Of a DNA stretch of 64,000 nucleotides, positions 31,405 through 40,612 are shown in pieces. The translations under genes and the position numbers were made by a program. The stretch covers positions 2,714,001 to 2,778,000 of the forward strand of contig NZ_SOBN01000001.1 of NCBI RefSeq assembly GCF_004365705.1, read 5' to 3'. Every line of letters starts with the position of its first letter. The stretch's first letter is position 1. The notes under the pieces are model-generated. The model did not search any database and was not told the DNA's origin. It worked only from the letters and a program-made list of their open reading frames with translations. The DNA comes from Streptomyces sp. 846.5. GTDB lineage: Bacteria; Actinomycetota; Actinomycetes; Streptomycetales; Streptomycetaceae.

Positions 31405-32520
31405 CTAGATCCGGGGAGCGATCTCCTCGGTGAAGATCTGGTGCCGGGTCTCCAGTGGCAGGTGGCAGGCGGCGTGGTGGTCGGGGCCGGTCTGTACCAG
31501 CTCCGGGACCACGGTCTGCGATGCACCGCCAGTACGGTCCGCGTAGGGGCAGCGCGGGTGGAAGGCGCAACCCGTCGGCAGGTTGATCAGGCTGGGCGGG
31601 TTGCCCTGCACCGGGATCAGCCGCTCCTGGATCTCCCGGTCGATGCGCGGCATCGAGCCCAGTAGGCCCCAGGTGTACGGGTGCTCCGGCGAGGTGAAGA
31701 TCTGATCCGCGGGACCCTTCTCCACGCAGCGGCCGCCGTACATGACCAGGATGTCGTCCGCCAGCTCGGCCACCACGCCCAGGTCGTGGGTGATGATGAT
31801 GACCGCGGAGCCGAACTCTTGCTGCAGGTCCCGGATCAGGTCCAGGATCTGCGCCTGGACGGTGACGTCCAGCGCCGTGGTGGGCTCATCCGCGATCAGC
31901 AGGGACGGGTCGTTGGAGAGCGCCATCGCGATCATCGCGCGCTGCCGCATACCGCCGGAGAACTGGTGCGGGTGGTCGTCCACCCGCTTGTTCGGCTGCG
32001 GGATGCCGACGCGGTCGAGCATCTGGATGGCGTGCTCGCGGGCCGCCTTCTTGCTCACGTCCGGATGGTGCACCCGGTACGCCTCGACGATCTGCTGACC
32101 GATCGAGAAGAAGGGGTGCATGGCCGTCAGCGGATCCTGGAAGATCATCGCCATCTGCTGGCCGCGCAGCTTGCGCACCTCGTCCGGTGCGGCGCTGATC
32201 AGCTCCTGGCCGTCCAGCCAGATCTCCCCGGTCATCTGGGCGGAGCGCTTCTTGCCGATCCGGTGCAGGCCCATGATCGACAACGAGGTCACCGACTTGC
32301 CGGAACCCGACTCGCCCACGATGCCGAGGGTCTTGCCGCGCTCCAGCGAGAAGCTGAGCCCGTCCACGGATTTGACGACGCCGTCGTCCGTGGGGAAGTG
32401 CACCCGCAGGTCGCGGACCTCCAGGAAGGCGGTCGGCGGTGCGAGCAGGGTGGCCGCAGTGGAGCCGGGGATGTCGACGAGCACGTCGGCTTCCCGGGAA
32501 CCGGGCTTGCGGATGTTCAT
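31405..32520 (-). CDS. Peptide ABC transporter ATP-binding protein (DppD/OppD type)
   Basis: 371 aa, first ATPase of the importer. Walker [12 protein letters not shown]-loop [11 protein letters not shown], signature [15 protein letters not shown], Walker [13 protein letters not shown] and the C-terminal [11 protein letters not shown] segment are seen. ATG 32520 overlaps the stop of the permease gene by 4 bases (ATGA), which fixes the start and indicates coupled translation. A family-typical partner of the following ATPase. Confidence 0.95.
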   Translation of the reverse strand: MNIRKPGSREADVLVDIPGSTAATLLAPPTAFLEVRDLRVHFPTDDGVVKSVDGLSFSLERGKTLGIVGESGSGKSVTSLSIMGLHRIGKKRSAQMTGEIWLDGQELISAAPDEVRKLRGQQMAMIFQDPLTAMHPFFSIGQQIVEAYRVHHPDVSKKAAREHAIQMLDRVGIPQPNKRVDDHPHQFSGGMRQRAMIAMALSNDPSLLIADEPTTALDVTVQAQILDLIRDLQQEFGSAVIIITHDLGVVAELADDILVMYGGRCVEKGPADQIFTSPEHPYTWGLLGSMPRIDREIQERLIPVQGNPPSLINLPTGCAFHPRCPYADRTGGASQTVVPELVQTGPDHHAACHLPLETRHQIFTEEIAPRI

Positions 32521-33518
32521 GCGAGCCTCACTCGGGGGTCGACGACCGCGTAGAGCAGGTCGACGATCAGGTTGGCCATCACGATGAAGAAGGCGGCGAA
32601 GAGAGTGACGCCCATGATCACCGGGAGGTCGTTGTGCGTGATTCCGGCGAGTGCCTCGTAGCCGAGACCGTGCAGGTTGAAGACGTTCTCGGTGAGCACC
32701 GCACCGCCGATGAGACCACCGAGGTCCATGCCGAAGATGGTGAGGATCGGGGTCAGCGTGGAGCGCATGGCGTGCTTGCCGACGACGATCCGCTCGGTGA
32801 GGCCCTTGGCCCGCGCGGTCCTGATGTAGTCCTCGCCCATGACATCCAGCATGGTGGCCCGCGTCAGCCGCGCATAGGTGGCGGCATAGAGGAAGGCGAG
32901 GGTGACCCAGGGCAGCAGCATGTTCTGGAAGAACACCCACGGCGAGTCGCTGAAGCTCACATCATGCGTCTGTGGAAGCCAGTTGAGGTTGTAGATCAGC
33001 ACCGCCGAGCTGATCAGCCCGGTGAAGTAGATGGGTAGCGACACTCCCGCCAGGGCGGTGACCATGGTGATGCGGTCGGTGAGTGATCGTTTGCGCAGGG
33101 CCGACAGGACGCCGGTACCCACGCCGAACACCAGCCAGATCACCGAGGCCCCCGCGGCCAGGGCCGCGGTGACCGGCAGTGCCGAGGTCAACGTGGGCCA
33201 GACCGGGGTGTCGTTCTGGACGGAGTAACCCAGGCAGGGCGCAGGGCACTTCGTGACGTCCGGACCGTTGTTGTAGGTCCGGCCGACGACGATGCCCTTG
33301 AGGTACATCCCGTACTGCTCGTAGATCGGCTTGTCCAGACCGAGCTTGACGCGCAGTCCGGCGATCGCCACAGGGTTGGCGTTCTTGCCGACGTAGAGCA
33401 TGACGGGGTCAGTACCGGTCAGTTTGGGCACCGCGAAGAAGATGCCAAAGGTGATCATGGAGACCACCAGCAGCATGGCGACCACGTTCACGAGTCGCCG
33501 GATGATGTACAGGAGCAC
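32517..33518 (-). CDS. Peptide ABC transporter permease (DppB type)
   Basis: 333 aa with six predicted membrane segments. It starts LLYIIRRLVNVVAMLLVVSM like DppB/OppB and has the EAA-type loop (EDYIRTARAKGLTERIVVGK). The extracytoplasmic stretch after the first segment holds a two-cysteine loop (KCPAPCLGYS). GTG 33518 is the only start that leaves the first membrane helix intact; the ribosome site is weak. A long hairpin lies between it and the binding-protein gene upstream. Confidence 0.93.
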   Translation of the reverse strand: MLLYIIRRLVNVVAMLLVVSMITFGIFFAVPKLTGTDPVMLYVGKNANPVAIAGLRVKLGLDKPIYEQYGMYLKGIVVGRTYNNGPDVTKCPAPCLGYSVQNDTPVWPTLTSALPVTAALAAGASVIWLVFGVGTGVLSALRKRSLTDRITMVTALAGVSLPIYFTGLISSAVLIYNLNWLPQTHDVSFSDSPWVFFQNMLLPWVTLAFLYAATYARLTRATMLDVMGEDYIRTARAKGLTERIVVGKHAMRSTLTPILTIFGMDLGGLIGGAVLTENVFNLHGLGYEALAGITHNDLPVIMGVTLFAAFFIVMANLIVDLLYAVVDPRVRLA

Positions 33519-33534
33519 TGCGCTCGGCTGGCCG

Positions 33535-33576
33535 GGACCGGGCCGCCACCCCCTGTGGGGAGCGGCGGCCCGGTCC
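33535..33576. terminator. Intra-operon hairpin between binding-protein and permease genes
   Basis: Perfect 13-bp stem (GGACCGGGCCGCC / GGCGGCCCGGTCC), with a further CCCC/GGGG pairing inside. Such hairpins often cut transcription partly or protect the upstream message, giving more binding protein than membrane components. Confidence 0.65.
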
Positions 33577-33628
33577 GGCCCGCCTTCACCTGCCCTTCGG
33601 TCTAGCTGTGCTTACAGGTGAGCCGACG

Positions 33629-35401
33629 TCACTTGCCGTCGGAGACGCCGAGCGCCTGGAAATCGATCATGCCGAACGCCTGCTCGAACACGACGTTCGT
33701 GAGTCGCGGGTTGCGGTAGTTCAGGGCCTGGTCGTACACCACGGGGATGTAAAGCGCCTGGTCCATCACCATGTGGTTGATCTTGGTGTAGTCGGCGGCC
33801 GACGCTGCCGGGTCGGTCTGCTTCGCCGCGTCGTCGATCAGGGCGTTGATCGCCGGGTCGTTGATCTCGGAGTAGTTGTTGTTGCCGGCGGGCAGGATCT
33901 GACGTCCGTCGATCAGCACGCCGAGGAAGCCGGAGGCGGTCGGGAAGTCCGCGCCCCAACCGAAGACGATCAGGCCGTAGCCCTTCTTGTGGACGTTCGC
34001 CGGGGCACCGATCACCGAGGAGGACTGGGCGCCGTCGTACTGGTCGATGTTGACCGTGATGCCGACGTTCTTGAGGGCGGCCTGGAGAGCCTCGCCCTCC
34101 TTGACCTCCTTCGGCTTGTTGTTACGCACCGCGACCGTGGTGGTGAAGCCGTTCGGCTTGCCGCAGAGCGCGAGCTCGGCCTTGGCCTTGTCGATCTGGG
34201 GCTTGCCGGCCGCCAGGTTGTACGGGTCGTAGCTGTCGTGGCCGAGGATGTTCGGCGGCAGCATGTTGGTGGCCAGCGCGCCGGCGACCGGTCCGCCACG
34301 GGCGGTCTGCAGGTCCGTGCCGTTCACCGCGTACTCCACGGCCTTGCGGCAGTGGACGTTGTCGAACGGGGCGACCTTGGTCTGCATGGAGATGTAGCGG
34401 ATGAAGCCGTTGGGGGCGTCGTCCGTGTACGCCTTCAGCGTCGGGTTCGTCAGGACCTTCGCCTGGGCGGCGGTCTGCACGCCGACCTGGCCGATGTCCA
34501 GGTCCGCGGTACCGGCCAGCAGGCGGCTGTCCAGGTCGTCCGCGTTGGTGGTGATGGTGACGTTGATCTTGTCCGGAAGCGCCTTGCGGATGGTGTCCGT
34601 CGACGGGTCCCAGTTCGGGTTGCGAACGAAGGTGACCGACTTGTTCGGCGAGTACGAGTCGATCTTGTAAGGCCCGGTGGAGCCCGGGTGCTGCTGATAG
34701 GTCGCGCCCGTGTCCTTGGACTTCTCGACCGGCGCGGCGGAGCCCATGGCCAGGTAGGACAGGAAGTCGGCAGAAGGCGCCTTCAGGTTGAAGACGATGG
34801 TGCTGTCGTCCGGCGTCTGCACGGACTTCAGTCCCAGCTTGTTCGGGTCGGTGTCCTTGTAGGGGCCGGGGTACTTCTGGCCCTCGTCCAGGATCGTGGG
34901 CAGGTAGTACGGGCCGCCGGGGAGGATGTCCTGGGCGAAGCCGCGCTCGATGCCGTACTTGATGTCCTTGGACGTCACCGGGGTGCCGTCGTCGAACTTG
35001 ATGCCACTCTTCAGCTTGAAGGTGTAGGTCTTGCCGTCCGCGGAAATGGTCGGCATGGCCGACGCGATGTCCGGTGTGAGCTTCAGACCCGCGGTGCCAG
35101 TGGCGGACGGGTACGCGACCAGGGTGCGCGTATAGAGGCGCTGCATGTCCCAGGCGAAGGCGTAGTACGCGCGGACCGGGTCCCAGGAGTCGGCGTCCTG
35201 GCTCGCCCAGAGGTTGAGCGTCCCACCCTTCTTCGTGGAAGGGTTCAGGACACTGGTGACGGCGGCGTTGAAGCTCGACTTGGTGCTGCCCGTCCCAGAG
35301 CTGCTCCCCCCGCTCGGCTTGGAACTTCCGCCGCAGGCGGCGGTCAGGGTCATGACCCCGACCAGACCCACGGCCGCTATGACCTTCTTGCGCGTATTCA
35401 C
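33629..35401 (-). CDS. Peptide-binding lipoprotein of ABC transporter (solute-binding family 5)
   Basis: 590-aa lipoprotein that captures peptides outside the membrane. The signal peptide has a lipobox-like LTAAC near residue 24, followed by a Gly/Ser/Lys linker. The family-5 signature occurs around SGIKFDDGTPVTSKDIKYGI, and the fold length is typical. GTG 35401 is chosen because GGAGG lies upstream (12 bases, long) and the signal peptide starts there. It sits between the two permease genes. A 14-bp palindrome (35500-35513) lies in its leader. In streptomycetes such systems (for example BldK) can affect development. Confidence 0.94.
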   Translation of the reverse strand: MNTRKKVIAAVGLVGVMTLTAACGGSSKPSGGSSSGTGSTKSSFNAAVTSVLNPSTKKGGTLNLWASQDADSWDPVRAYYAFAWDMQRLYTRTLVAYPSATGTAGLKLTPDIASAMPTISADGKTYTFKLKSGIKFDDGTPVTSKDIKYGIERGFAQDILPGGPYYLPTILDEGQKYPGPYKDTDPNKLGLKSVQTPDDSTIVFNLKAPSADFLSYLAMGSAAPVEKSKDTGATYQQHPGSTGPYKIDSYSPNKSVTFVRNPNWDPSTDTIRKALPDKINVTITTNADDLDSRLLAGTADLDIGQVGVQTAAQAKVLTNPTLKAYTDDAPNGFIRYISMQTKVAPFDNVHCRKAVEYAVNGTDLQTARGGPVAGALATNMLPPNILGHDSYDPYNLAAGKPQIDKAKAELALCGKPNGFTTTVAVRNNKPKEVKEGEALQAALKNVGITVNIDQYDGAQSSSVIGAPANVHKKGYGLIVFGWGADFPTASGFLGVLIDGRQILPAGNNNYSEINDPAINALIDDAAKQTDPAASAADYTKINHMVMDQALYIPVVYDQALNYRNPRLTNVVFEQAFGMIDFQALGVSDGK

Positions 35402-35551
35402 AGTGACTGTCAACCTCCGATAGAGCCAGACCCCCTGGAGTCGGGGCCTGGTGGCCAAGTTGGCGAGGGCCGGGGCCCTGCGCCGGGTGCCACCGTTCGC
35501 CGGACTAGTCCGGGCGGACGGCGTCAGAATTGCTCTCGCCGGACAGCGCCG

Positions 35552-36544
35552 CTAGTTGCCCTTGGGGTCGAGCGCGTCGCGCAGTCCGTCGCCGAAGAGA
35601 TTGAAGGCGAGGACGGTGACGAAGATGGCGAGACCTGGAACGATCATGTAGGTCGGGTCGATCGTGTAGTACTGCGTCGCGTCCGACAGCATCTGACCCC
35701 AGGACGGTGTCGGCGGCTTGACGCCGACGCCCAGGAAGCTCAGGGCCGCCTCGGTCAGAATGTTGGTCGGGATCATCAGCGTCGTGTAGACGAGAATCGG
35801 CGCGACGAGGTTCGGCAGCAGTTCCTTGAAGAGGATGTGCGTACGCCCCGCGCCGAGACTCCGAGCCGCCTCGATGAACTCACGCTCGCGCAGCGACAGC
35901 GCCTGCCCGCGGACGATGCGTCCGATGTAGGGCCAGCCGAAGAACCCGATGACAAAGATCAGCACGCCGATCCGGGGACCACTGCCGGAGAAGCCGAACA
36001 CCTTATCTGGGAGTACGGACACCAGCGCGATGGAGAACAGCAGTTGGGGGAAGGCGAGCAGGACGTCCATGGTCCGGCTGACGATCGAGTCGACCCAGCC
36101 GCCGAAGTAGCCGGCCGCCATGCCCAGGGCGACACCGATGGCGACCGCGAGCAGCGCCGCGCCGAAGGCGACGATGAGCGAGATCTGGGCGCCGTAGACC
36201 ACGCGGCTGAAGATGTCGTGGCCGAACACCGGGTCCACGCCGAGTAGGAAGCTCCCGCTGATGCCGCCGAACGAGCCCTTGGGTGTGCCAAGGTTCGGGT
36301 CCAGCAGGTCGGTGTGGGTCTGGTCGGTGGGGTGCCCCAGCAGCGCCGAGATCGGCGAGGCGCAGACTGCGACGAGGATGAGCAGGACGACCACGGCGCC
36401 GCCCGTCAGGGCGATTTTGTCCCGCTTGAGGCGGTCCCAGGCGATCCGCCCGGGCGATCGCCCGAGAATCTTCGCAGGGACCACAGCCGAATCAGCGGGA
36501 ACCTCCAGGGTGGCGGCTCCGCTGTCGTGGAGTGGCGCTGTCAT
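35552..36544 (-). CDS. Peptide ABC transporter permease (DppC type)
   Basis: 330 aa. A cytoplasmic N-terminus carries the OppC-type motif (SPGRIAWDRLKRDKIALTGG), followed by six membrane segments and the EAA-type loop (REREFIEAARSLGAGRTHIL). ATG 36544 gives the usual length. It is the first gene of the operon. The order permease C, binding protein, permease B, ATPase, ATPase differs from the usual A-B-C-D-F order. Confidence 0.94.
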   Translation of the reverse strand: MTAPLHDSGAATLEVPADSAVVPAKILGRSPGRIAWDRLKRDKIALTGGAVVVLLILVAVCASPISALLGHPTDQTHTDLLDPNLGTPKGSFGGISGSFLLGVDPVFGHDIFSRVVYGAQISLIVAFGAALLAVAIGVALGMAAGYFGGWVDSIVSRTMDVLLAFPQLLFSIALVSVLPDKVFGFSGSGPRIGVLIFVIGFFGWPYIGRIVRGQALSLREREFIEAARSLGAGRTHILFKELLPNLVAPILVYTTLMIPTNILTEAALSFLGVGVKPPTPSWGQMLSDATQYYTIDPTYMIVPGLAIFVTVLAFNLFGDGLRDALDPKGN

Positions 36545-36693
36545 GAGTGGTGAGACCCCCAAGCCGGTGGTGACCGGCACACGGTGCCCGGTCGACCCGC
36601 CGTGCGGTGCCTCTTGGTAGGACACGGACCGACCGGCGAGGTCGCAGTTCACTGTTGGTGCCAAGTGCTATAGAACGACGGAACAGTAAAGGT

Positions 36694-36723
36694 ATTTCAG
36701 ACAAATCCAACTGGATATGTCAA
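36694..36723 (-). promoter_or_regulatory. Candidate promoter of the peptide ABC operon
   Basis: On the minus strand TTGACA (36718-36723) lies 18 bases before TGAAAT (36694-36699), in an unusually AT-rich patch about 150 bases upstream of the first gene. The -35 is perfect and the -10 weak. Confidence 0.4.
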
Positions 36724-37249
36724 ATCGCAGATGCATCAGGCTTTAGCGGCAAAACGGGCATTACATCTGATTGTGCTAGTGCTGTCGCTTCACCAGTGGG
36801 GCTTTTCGGTCCGGTGCGACGACGGGCCCACCACGGTGACGTGCAGCGTGTGAGGCGCCCTCGACTCACCACTTCGCGGCGCCACTCTTCAACACCCCAC
36901 GGAGCATCCGCCAGACCTCCACACCAAAGGTTGCCCAACCGTGATCTGCACCGATACACGCCCGAGACCTGCGAATACGCCTCTTCACACGCCTGTTACA
37001 TGCGCCCCAACGACCGAATCAACGCGGGTAGAACACATCGCTCCAGGTCAGGCGGTTGCCTGACACCACTCTGCGCGGTGTCAGGCTGTCGGACGACCCT
37101 TCCGAGGCGCTGCGGCGGCGCGGGAAACGCCGATTTTCTTACCCCTGGACAGTCGACCGGGAACCGCTCCTCACAGAAGGGTCATAGAGGTCAAAACTCA
37201 TCATTGCTTCCTTAGAGTAATCAACTCGGACATACCGACCAATCCGCCG
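36724..37249. other. Intergenic stretch without recognised genes
   Basis: About 525 bases between the head of the peptide ABC operon and the tail of the GNAT gene. No frame with coding character, RNA gene or repeat was recognised. The low-GC patches near 36.70-36.78 and 37.13-37.24 kb are consistent with regulatory DNA. Confidence 0.4.
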
Positions 37250-37750
37250 TCATTGGTCGTCCAGGCGACGGCCCATGAGGACGTCGTCGACGTACCTGCC
37301 GTCGAGCCAGAACTCCTCCGGGAGGACGCCTTCGACCGCGAAGCCGCAGCGCTCGTACAGTCGGCGGGCGGGAAGGTTGTGACCGAGTACGCGCAGCGTC
37401 ATGCGGCGCGCTCCCTGGTTGCGAGCCGCCGTGCAGGCTGCTTCGATCAGGACCTGCCCGACGCCCTTGCCACGAACGGCGGGGTCCACCGCGAGTCCCT
37501 GGATCTGCCGGACATGCTGGTTGCACGCCAGAGAAGTGGGCGGTACCTGGCGGGTGAATCCGACCAGTCGGCCGCCCTGCTCGGCTATCAGGAACTGGTC
37601 AGGGCTGTGGCGCTCGTCGAAGACGCCCGCGTCCGCGGCAGGACGCGGGGAGACTTCGCTCGTCCAGGACCAGACAGCGCGATTGAGGTCGGCCAGGGCC
37701 TGCTCGTCCGCCACAACGGCCTGGCGGATCGTCAGATCATCAGTAGACAT
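37250..37750 (-). CDS. GNAT family N-acetyltransferase
   Basis: 166-aa acetyl-CoA-dependent acyltransferase. Motif A is clear: LAVDPAVRGKGVGQVLIEAA holds the RxxGxG/A pyrophosphate loop. Motif B follows (LRVLGHNLPARRLYERCGF). The substrate is unknown; the C-terminus (EEFWLDGRYVDDVLMGRRL) is like ribosomal-protein or small-molecule acetyltransferases. ATG 37750 is chosen because it directly precedes the first core strand; an open frame of 36 residues upstream has no coding look. It is alone on its strand between two regulatory gaps. Confidence 0.9.
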   Translation of the reverse strand: MSTDDLTIRQAVVADEQALADLNRAVWSWTSEVSPRPAADAGVFDERHSPDQFLIAEQGGRLVGFTRQVPPTSLACNQHVRQIQGLAVDPAVRGKGVGQVLIEAACTAARNQGARRMTLRVLGHNLPARRLYERCGFAVEGVLPEEFWLDGRYVDDVLMGRRLDDQ

Positions 37751-38008
37751 GGACGACACACTAGCCAGGCACCCTCGACCTGCCCGCTCGGAACCGGGAC
37801 ATTCTGGTCCTTGAGCCCACTTATGGCTATAGCGCCTCCCATCACAGTGACCCGACAAAGAGCCGCTGAATGCGCAGCTGATTCAAGCTCAACTTATCCT
37901 CAAGACGCTGGCGTGTACGCGCCGATGGAGGATAGGTTCGCCGATGAAAGAAGCGGCCGGGGCGGATATTCGCGGCCGCCTCATCGGATGTGATATCGGG
38001 GGGAATTC

Positions 38009-38518
38009 ATGCGCAGAGCAACAGCTGCAATGGCATCGGCGGTCATGGCCGCCGGCGCAGTCGTCGCGCTTTCGACGACACCGGCGTTCGCTCACCCGGT
38101 CTGCTCGGGTGGGTACTACTACACCACCTCGGGCTCGGGGACCGAGTGGGTGCCGACCAACATCCACAGCGACTGGATGGACCCGGGCATCAAGACCACC
38201 TACACCACGACCTCGACCGGCAGCTGGACTTTTACAGCCTCCCTCTCGTTCGGAGCGGACGCCGGGGTGATCTTCGCCAAGATCAAGTCCGATGTCGGCT
38301 TCAGCCTGGCCAAGACCTGGACCGAGTCCACCAGCTGGAGCTACTCCGGTGGCCCCACGGGCAGGGTGGGCCGACTGATGCTCTTCCATCAGGCCGCCTA
38401 CTCCAACGTGACCAAGATGGTTCAGTACACGAACTGTGCGACCACGAAGGTCTACACGACCCATGTGGTCGCTCCGAACAGCTCGAATGTGAACAAGTGG
38501 GGAATCCAGTACCAGTAG
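38009..38518 (+). CDS. Small secreted protein of unknown function, beta-rich
   Basis: 169 aa with a clear Sec signal peptide (cleavage expected after TPAFA, near residue 28), leaving about 141 mature residues. GGGGGG lies upstream of ATG 38009. The mature part is rich in Ser, Thr, Tyr and Trp. It has a central stretch of alternating polar and hydrophobic residues (about 70-112) that would form long amphipathic beta strands. Two cysteines (in PVCSGGYYY and YTNCATTKV) could form one disulfide. No family was recognised. A terminator hairpin follows the stop. Confidence 0.8.
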   Translation: MRRATAAMASAVMAAGAVVALSTTPAFAHPVCSGGYYYTTSGSGTEWVPTNIHSDWMDPGIKTTYTTTSTGSWTFTASLSFGADAGVIFAKIKSDVGFSLAKTWTESTSWSYSGGPTGRVGRLMLFHQAAYSNVTKMVQYTNCATTKVYTTHVVAPNSSNVNKWGIQYQ

Positions 38519-38533
38519 CAAGGCCCTGAACAC

Positions 38534-38570
38534 CGAATTGGTTCGCCGGGCGAACCGGCGGACCAATTCG
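38534..38570. terminator. Terminator hairpin after the small secreted protein gene
   Basis: A 14-bp stem with one T-G pair: CGAATTGGTTCGCC (38534-38547) pairs with 38557-38570. It serves two converging genes and is likely bidirectional. Confidence 0.8.
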
Positions 38571-38601
38571 CTTAGTACGGACCGATACTGCTTTTGTCCC
38601 G

Positions 38602-39387
38602 CTACCGCGGGTAGTACGGGTATCCGTACCCGCCGCCACTCGCCGTGCGGTCGAAGAACGGCGCCGCGCGCGCCTGCAGCCACATCGCCACCGGGTCGTA
38701 GGGGTCGGACATCGCGACCGTCGACACCGCGACCCCGGCCGGGGCGCCGGGCAGGGCGTGCTGCATCATCAGCCGCACCGACTCGACCGCCTGCGGCCCC
38801 GAGTCGAACAGGTCGAGTCCGATCACCAGATAGGGCTCGCCCCAGGCCGGGCGGACCCAGGCCCGGCGCAGCGAGCGCACCGCCGGGGTGCCCTGGGCGG
38901 CCTGGTTGAGCAGGGCGTAGAACCGGTCGGCGGCGAGCTGGGGGTTCTCCGCCTGCGGATCTCCGATCACCAGCGGTCCGGCCGGCAGCCGGTCCAGGCC
39001 GCCGGCGATCCGGCGCAGGTCGGCCCAGGGCAGCCCGACCCCGCCACCGGGCTGGTGCGGGTTCAGCCACAGCCCCCAGCGCTCGCGGTAGAGCGCGGCC
39101 GCGATGTCACGGCCGGCGCTGACCTGCCAGGCGCGGCTCCAGCCGCTGGCGGCGAGCTGCTCGGGGGAGGTCACGCAGGGGGCGTAGCCGAAGCCGCCGA
39201 CCTCCATGTTGCCGTACTGGGCGTCGGGCCGGCCGGCCTCACCGTGCCACAACAGCATCCACACCTGGCTCTCGCCGACGGCGCGCAGCAAGGCCTCATA
39301 GGCGTCGTAACGCCCCGGGGACACCTCCCGCAGCGCCTGTTCGACGGCGCTCCCGCCCCCTGGCTCCACCACGACGTTCTCTCCCAT
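38602..39387 (-). CDS. SseB-like protein, copy 1
   Basis: About 261 aa, related to the SseB (enhanced serine sensitivity) family by overall composition, a C-terminal segment with repeated AxP/FF motifs (AMWLQARAAPFFDR), and its partner gene. ATG 39387 (MGENVVV) is preferred; ATG 39396 is three codons earlier. The function of the family is poorly known; in E. coli extra SseB increases sensitivity to serine. Position 45 bp after a second SseB-like gene and next to the serine/glycine genes fits a role linked to serine. Confidence 0.65.
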   Translation of the reverse strand: MGENVVVEPGGGSAVEQALREVSPGRYDAYEALLRAVGESQVWMLLWHGEAGRPDAQYGNMEVGGFGYAPCVTSPEQLAASGWSRAWQVSAGRDIAAALYRERWGLWLNPHQPGGGVGLPWADLRRIAGGLDRLPAGPLVIGDPQAENPQLAADRFYALLNQAAQGTPAVRSLRRAWVRPAWGEPYLVIGLDLFDSGPQAVESVRLMMQHALPGAPAGVAVSTVAMSDPYDPVAMWLQARAAPFFDRTASGGGYGYPYYPR

Positions 39388-39431
39388 GTTCCGCATTTCC
39401 GCGCCGCACGGCCCGAACGATCAGCCTAGTG

Positions 39432-40235
39432 CTACGAGGGGTGCCGTTCGAAGAACGGTGCGACAGATGTGAGCATCCAGTCGCCGAGCGGGTCCTGCGC
39501 CAGGTCCAGCAGCACCACCCCGAGCTCCCAGGGCAGCGCGACGCGGCCGAGAGCGAGGCCGAGGGCGAGGGTCACCGCCTCCTGGTCCTCCGGCTGCCAG
39601 CGGTCCAGCTCCACGCCGACGAACAGCTTCTCCCGGTCGGCCTCGACCTGGGCCAGTGCCCGACGGGCCGTCAGCACGATCGGGACGCGGGCGAGTTCGT
39701 CCACCACGGCGGCGAGGAACTCGAACGGCTCCTCGTACGGCTCCGGGAGCCGCAGCCCGACCCGCGCGCCCCGCTCCTCGGCCGGTCCCTCCGCGCCGGC
39801 CGCACGCCCGCACAGCTCGGCGACGCCGGCCGCCGGGACCGGGAGTCCGATCGCGCCCTCCGGATTGACCACGATGCCGACGCCCAGCGGCATCCCCTGG
39901 GCCAGCTCGCGCACCGGCGCGACGGTGAAGGACATCGGCCCGGCGACCCTGCGGAACTGCTCCTCCGAGCTGAACACCGGGACGAAGGGCTGCCCGGCCA
40001 GCTCGGTGGTGGGCAGCTCCAGCGTCCCTGCGTCGTAGCCGCCGCCACCGGGCAGCGGCACCCAGACCATGCTGCGGCGCAGCACCTCCACCACCCGGTG
40101 GGTCGCGCCGGGGTCGCCGACGGCGGCGGACAGCACCCGCTCCAGGTCGTTGGCGGGCCACCCCGGCAGCGAGCCGTCCGACTGCGAGCCTCCCGAATAG
40201 GGGCCGTCCGGCTGCGGGGGGATGACCGGGTGCAT
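39432..40235 (-). CDS. SseB-like protein, copy 2
   Basis: 267 aa. A Pro/Gly-rich N-terminus is followed by the SseB N-domain (WVPLPGGGGYDAGTLELPT, QPFVPVFSSEEQFRRVAG) and the C-domain (LFVGVELDRWQPEDQEAV). ATG 40235 is chosen ahead of the domain; an in-frame start 15 codons upstream is possible. It is divergent from the glycine-riboswitch operon and ends 45 bp before copy 1. Both end in similar APFFERH/APFFDRT tails, suggesting duplication. Confidence 0.75.
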   Translation of the reverse strand: MHPVIPPQPDGPYSGGSQSDGSLPGWPANDLERVLSAAVGDPGATHRVVEVLRRSMVWVPLPGGGGYDAGTLELPTTELAGQPFVPVFSSEEQFRRVAGPMSFTVAPVRELAQGMPLGVGIVVNPEGAIGLPVPAAGVAELCGRAAGAEGPAEERGARVGLRLPEPYEEPFEFLAAVVDELARVPIVLTARRALAQVEADREKLFVGVELDRWQPEDQEAVTLALGLALGRVALPWELGVVLLDLAQDPLGDWMLTSVAPFFERHPS

Positions 40236-40344
40236 CTGCGGGTACCGCCGTTCTCCGTCACACTGTCGCCTGCTCGACACAGTATCGGGCCAGGACGTGC
40301 CATGATGAGCGCGTCCAACAACTCCACACCGGCCGTTCGAACCC

Positions 40345-40569
40345 GCGCGGGAGAGCCAGGCAGCACCTCATGGTGCGCAGCCGGCGCCGAAGGAGCAAGC
40401 CCTCCCCGGAATCTCTCAGGCATCCATACCGCACGGGCTAGGCACATCTGGAAAGCGGTCGACCAGGTTCACAACCAGGTCCGGCCCACCAACGGTGCAA
40501 GCCGCTGCCCCCTCCCTGCCAGGGCGGGCGTCGCGGTGAAGCTCTCAGGTCGCAGCGACAGAGGGGGAG
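40345..40569 (+). promoter_or_regulatory. Tandem glycine riboswitch
   Basis: First aptamer: GGGAGAGCC, then GGCGCCGAAGGAGCAA, then GGAATCTCTCAGGC, matching the glycine aptamer consensus. A second, more diverged aptamer follows: CGGTGCAAGCCGC, GGTGAAGCTCTCAGG, GACAGAGGGGGAG. It ends 43 bases before gcvT. Glycine binding normally turns on glycine-cleavage genes, so the operon should be induced by excess glycine. An RNA covariance search would confirm both halves. Confidence 0.93.
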
Positions 40570-40612
40570 CCCCTGCCGCAGCATGTCCTTGAGAGCCAAC
40601 AGGAGAGTGCCC

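Noticed and set aside
36545-37249. tRNA or small RNA gene in the long intergenic gap
   Set aside because: No cloverleaf signatures such as GGTTCGAATCC-type arms and no strong hairpin with flanking promoter were seen.
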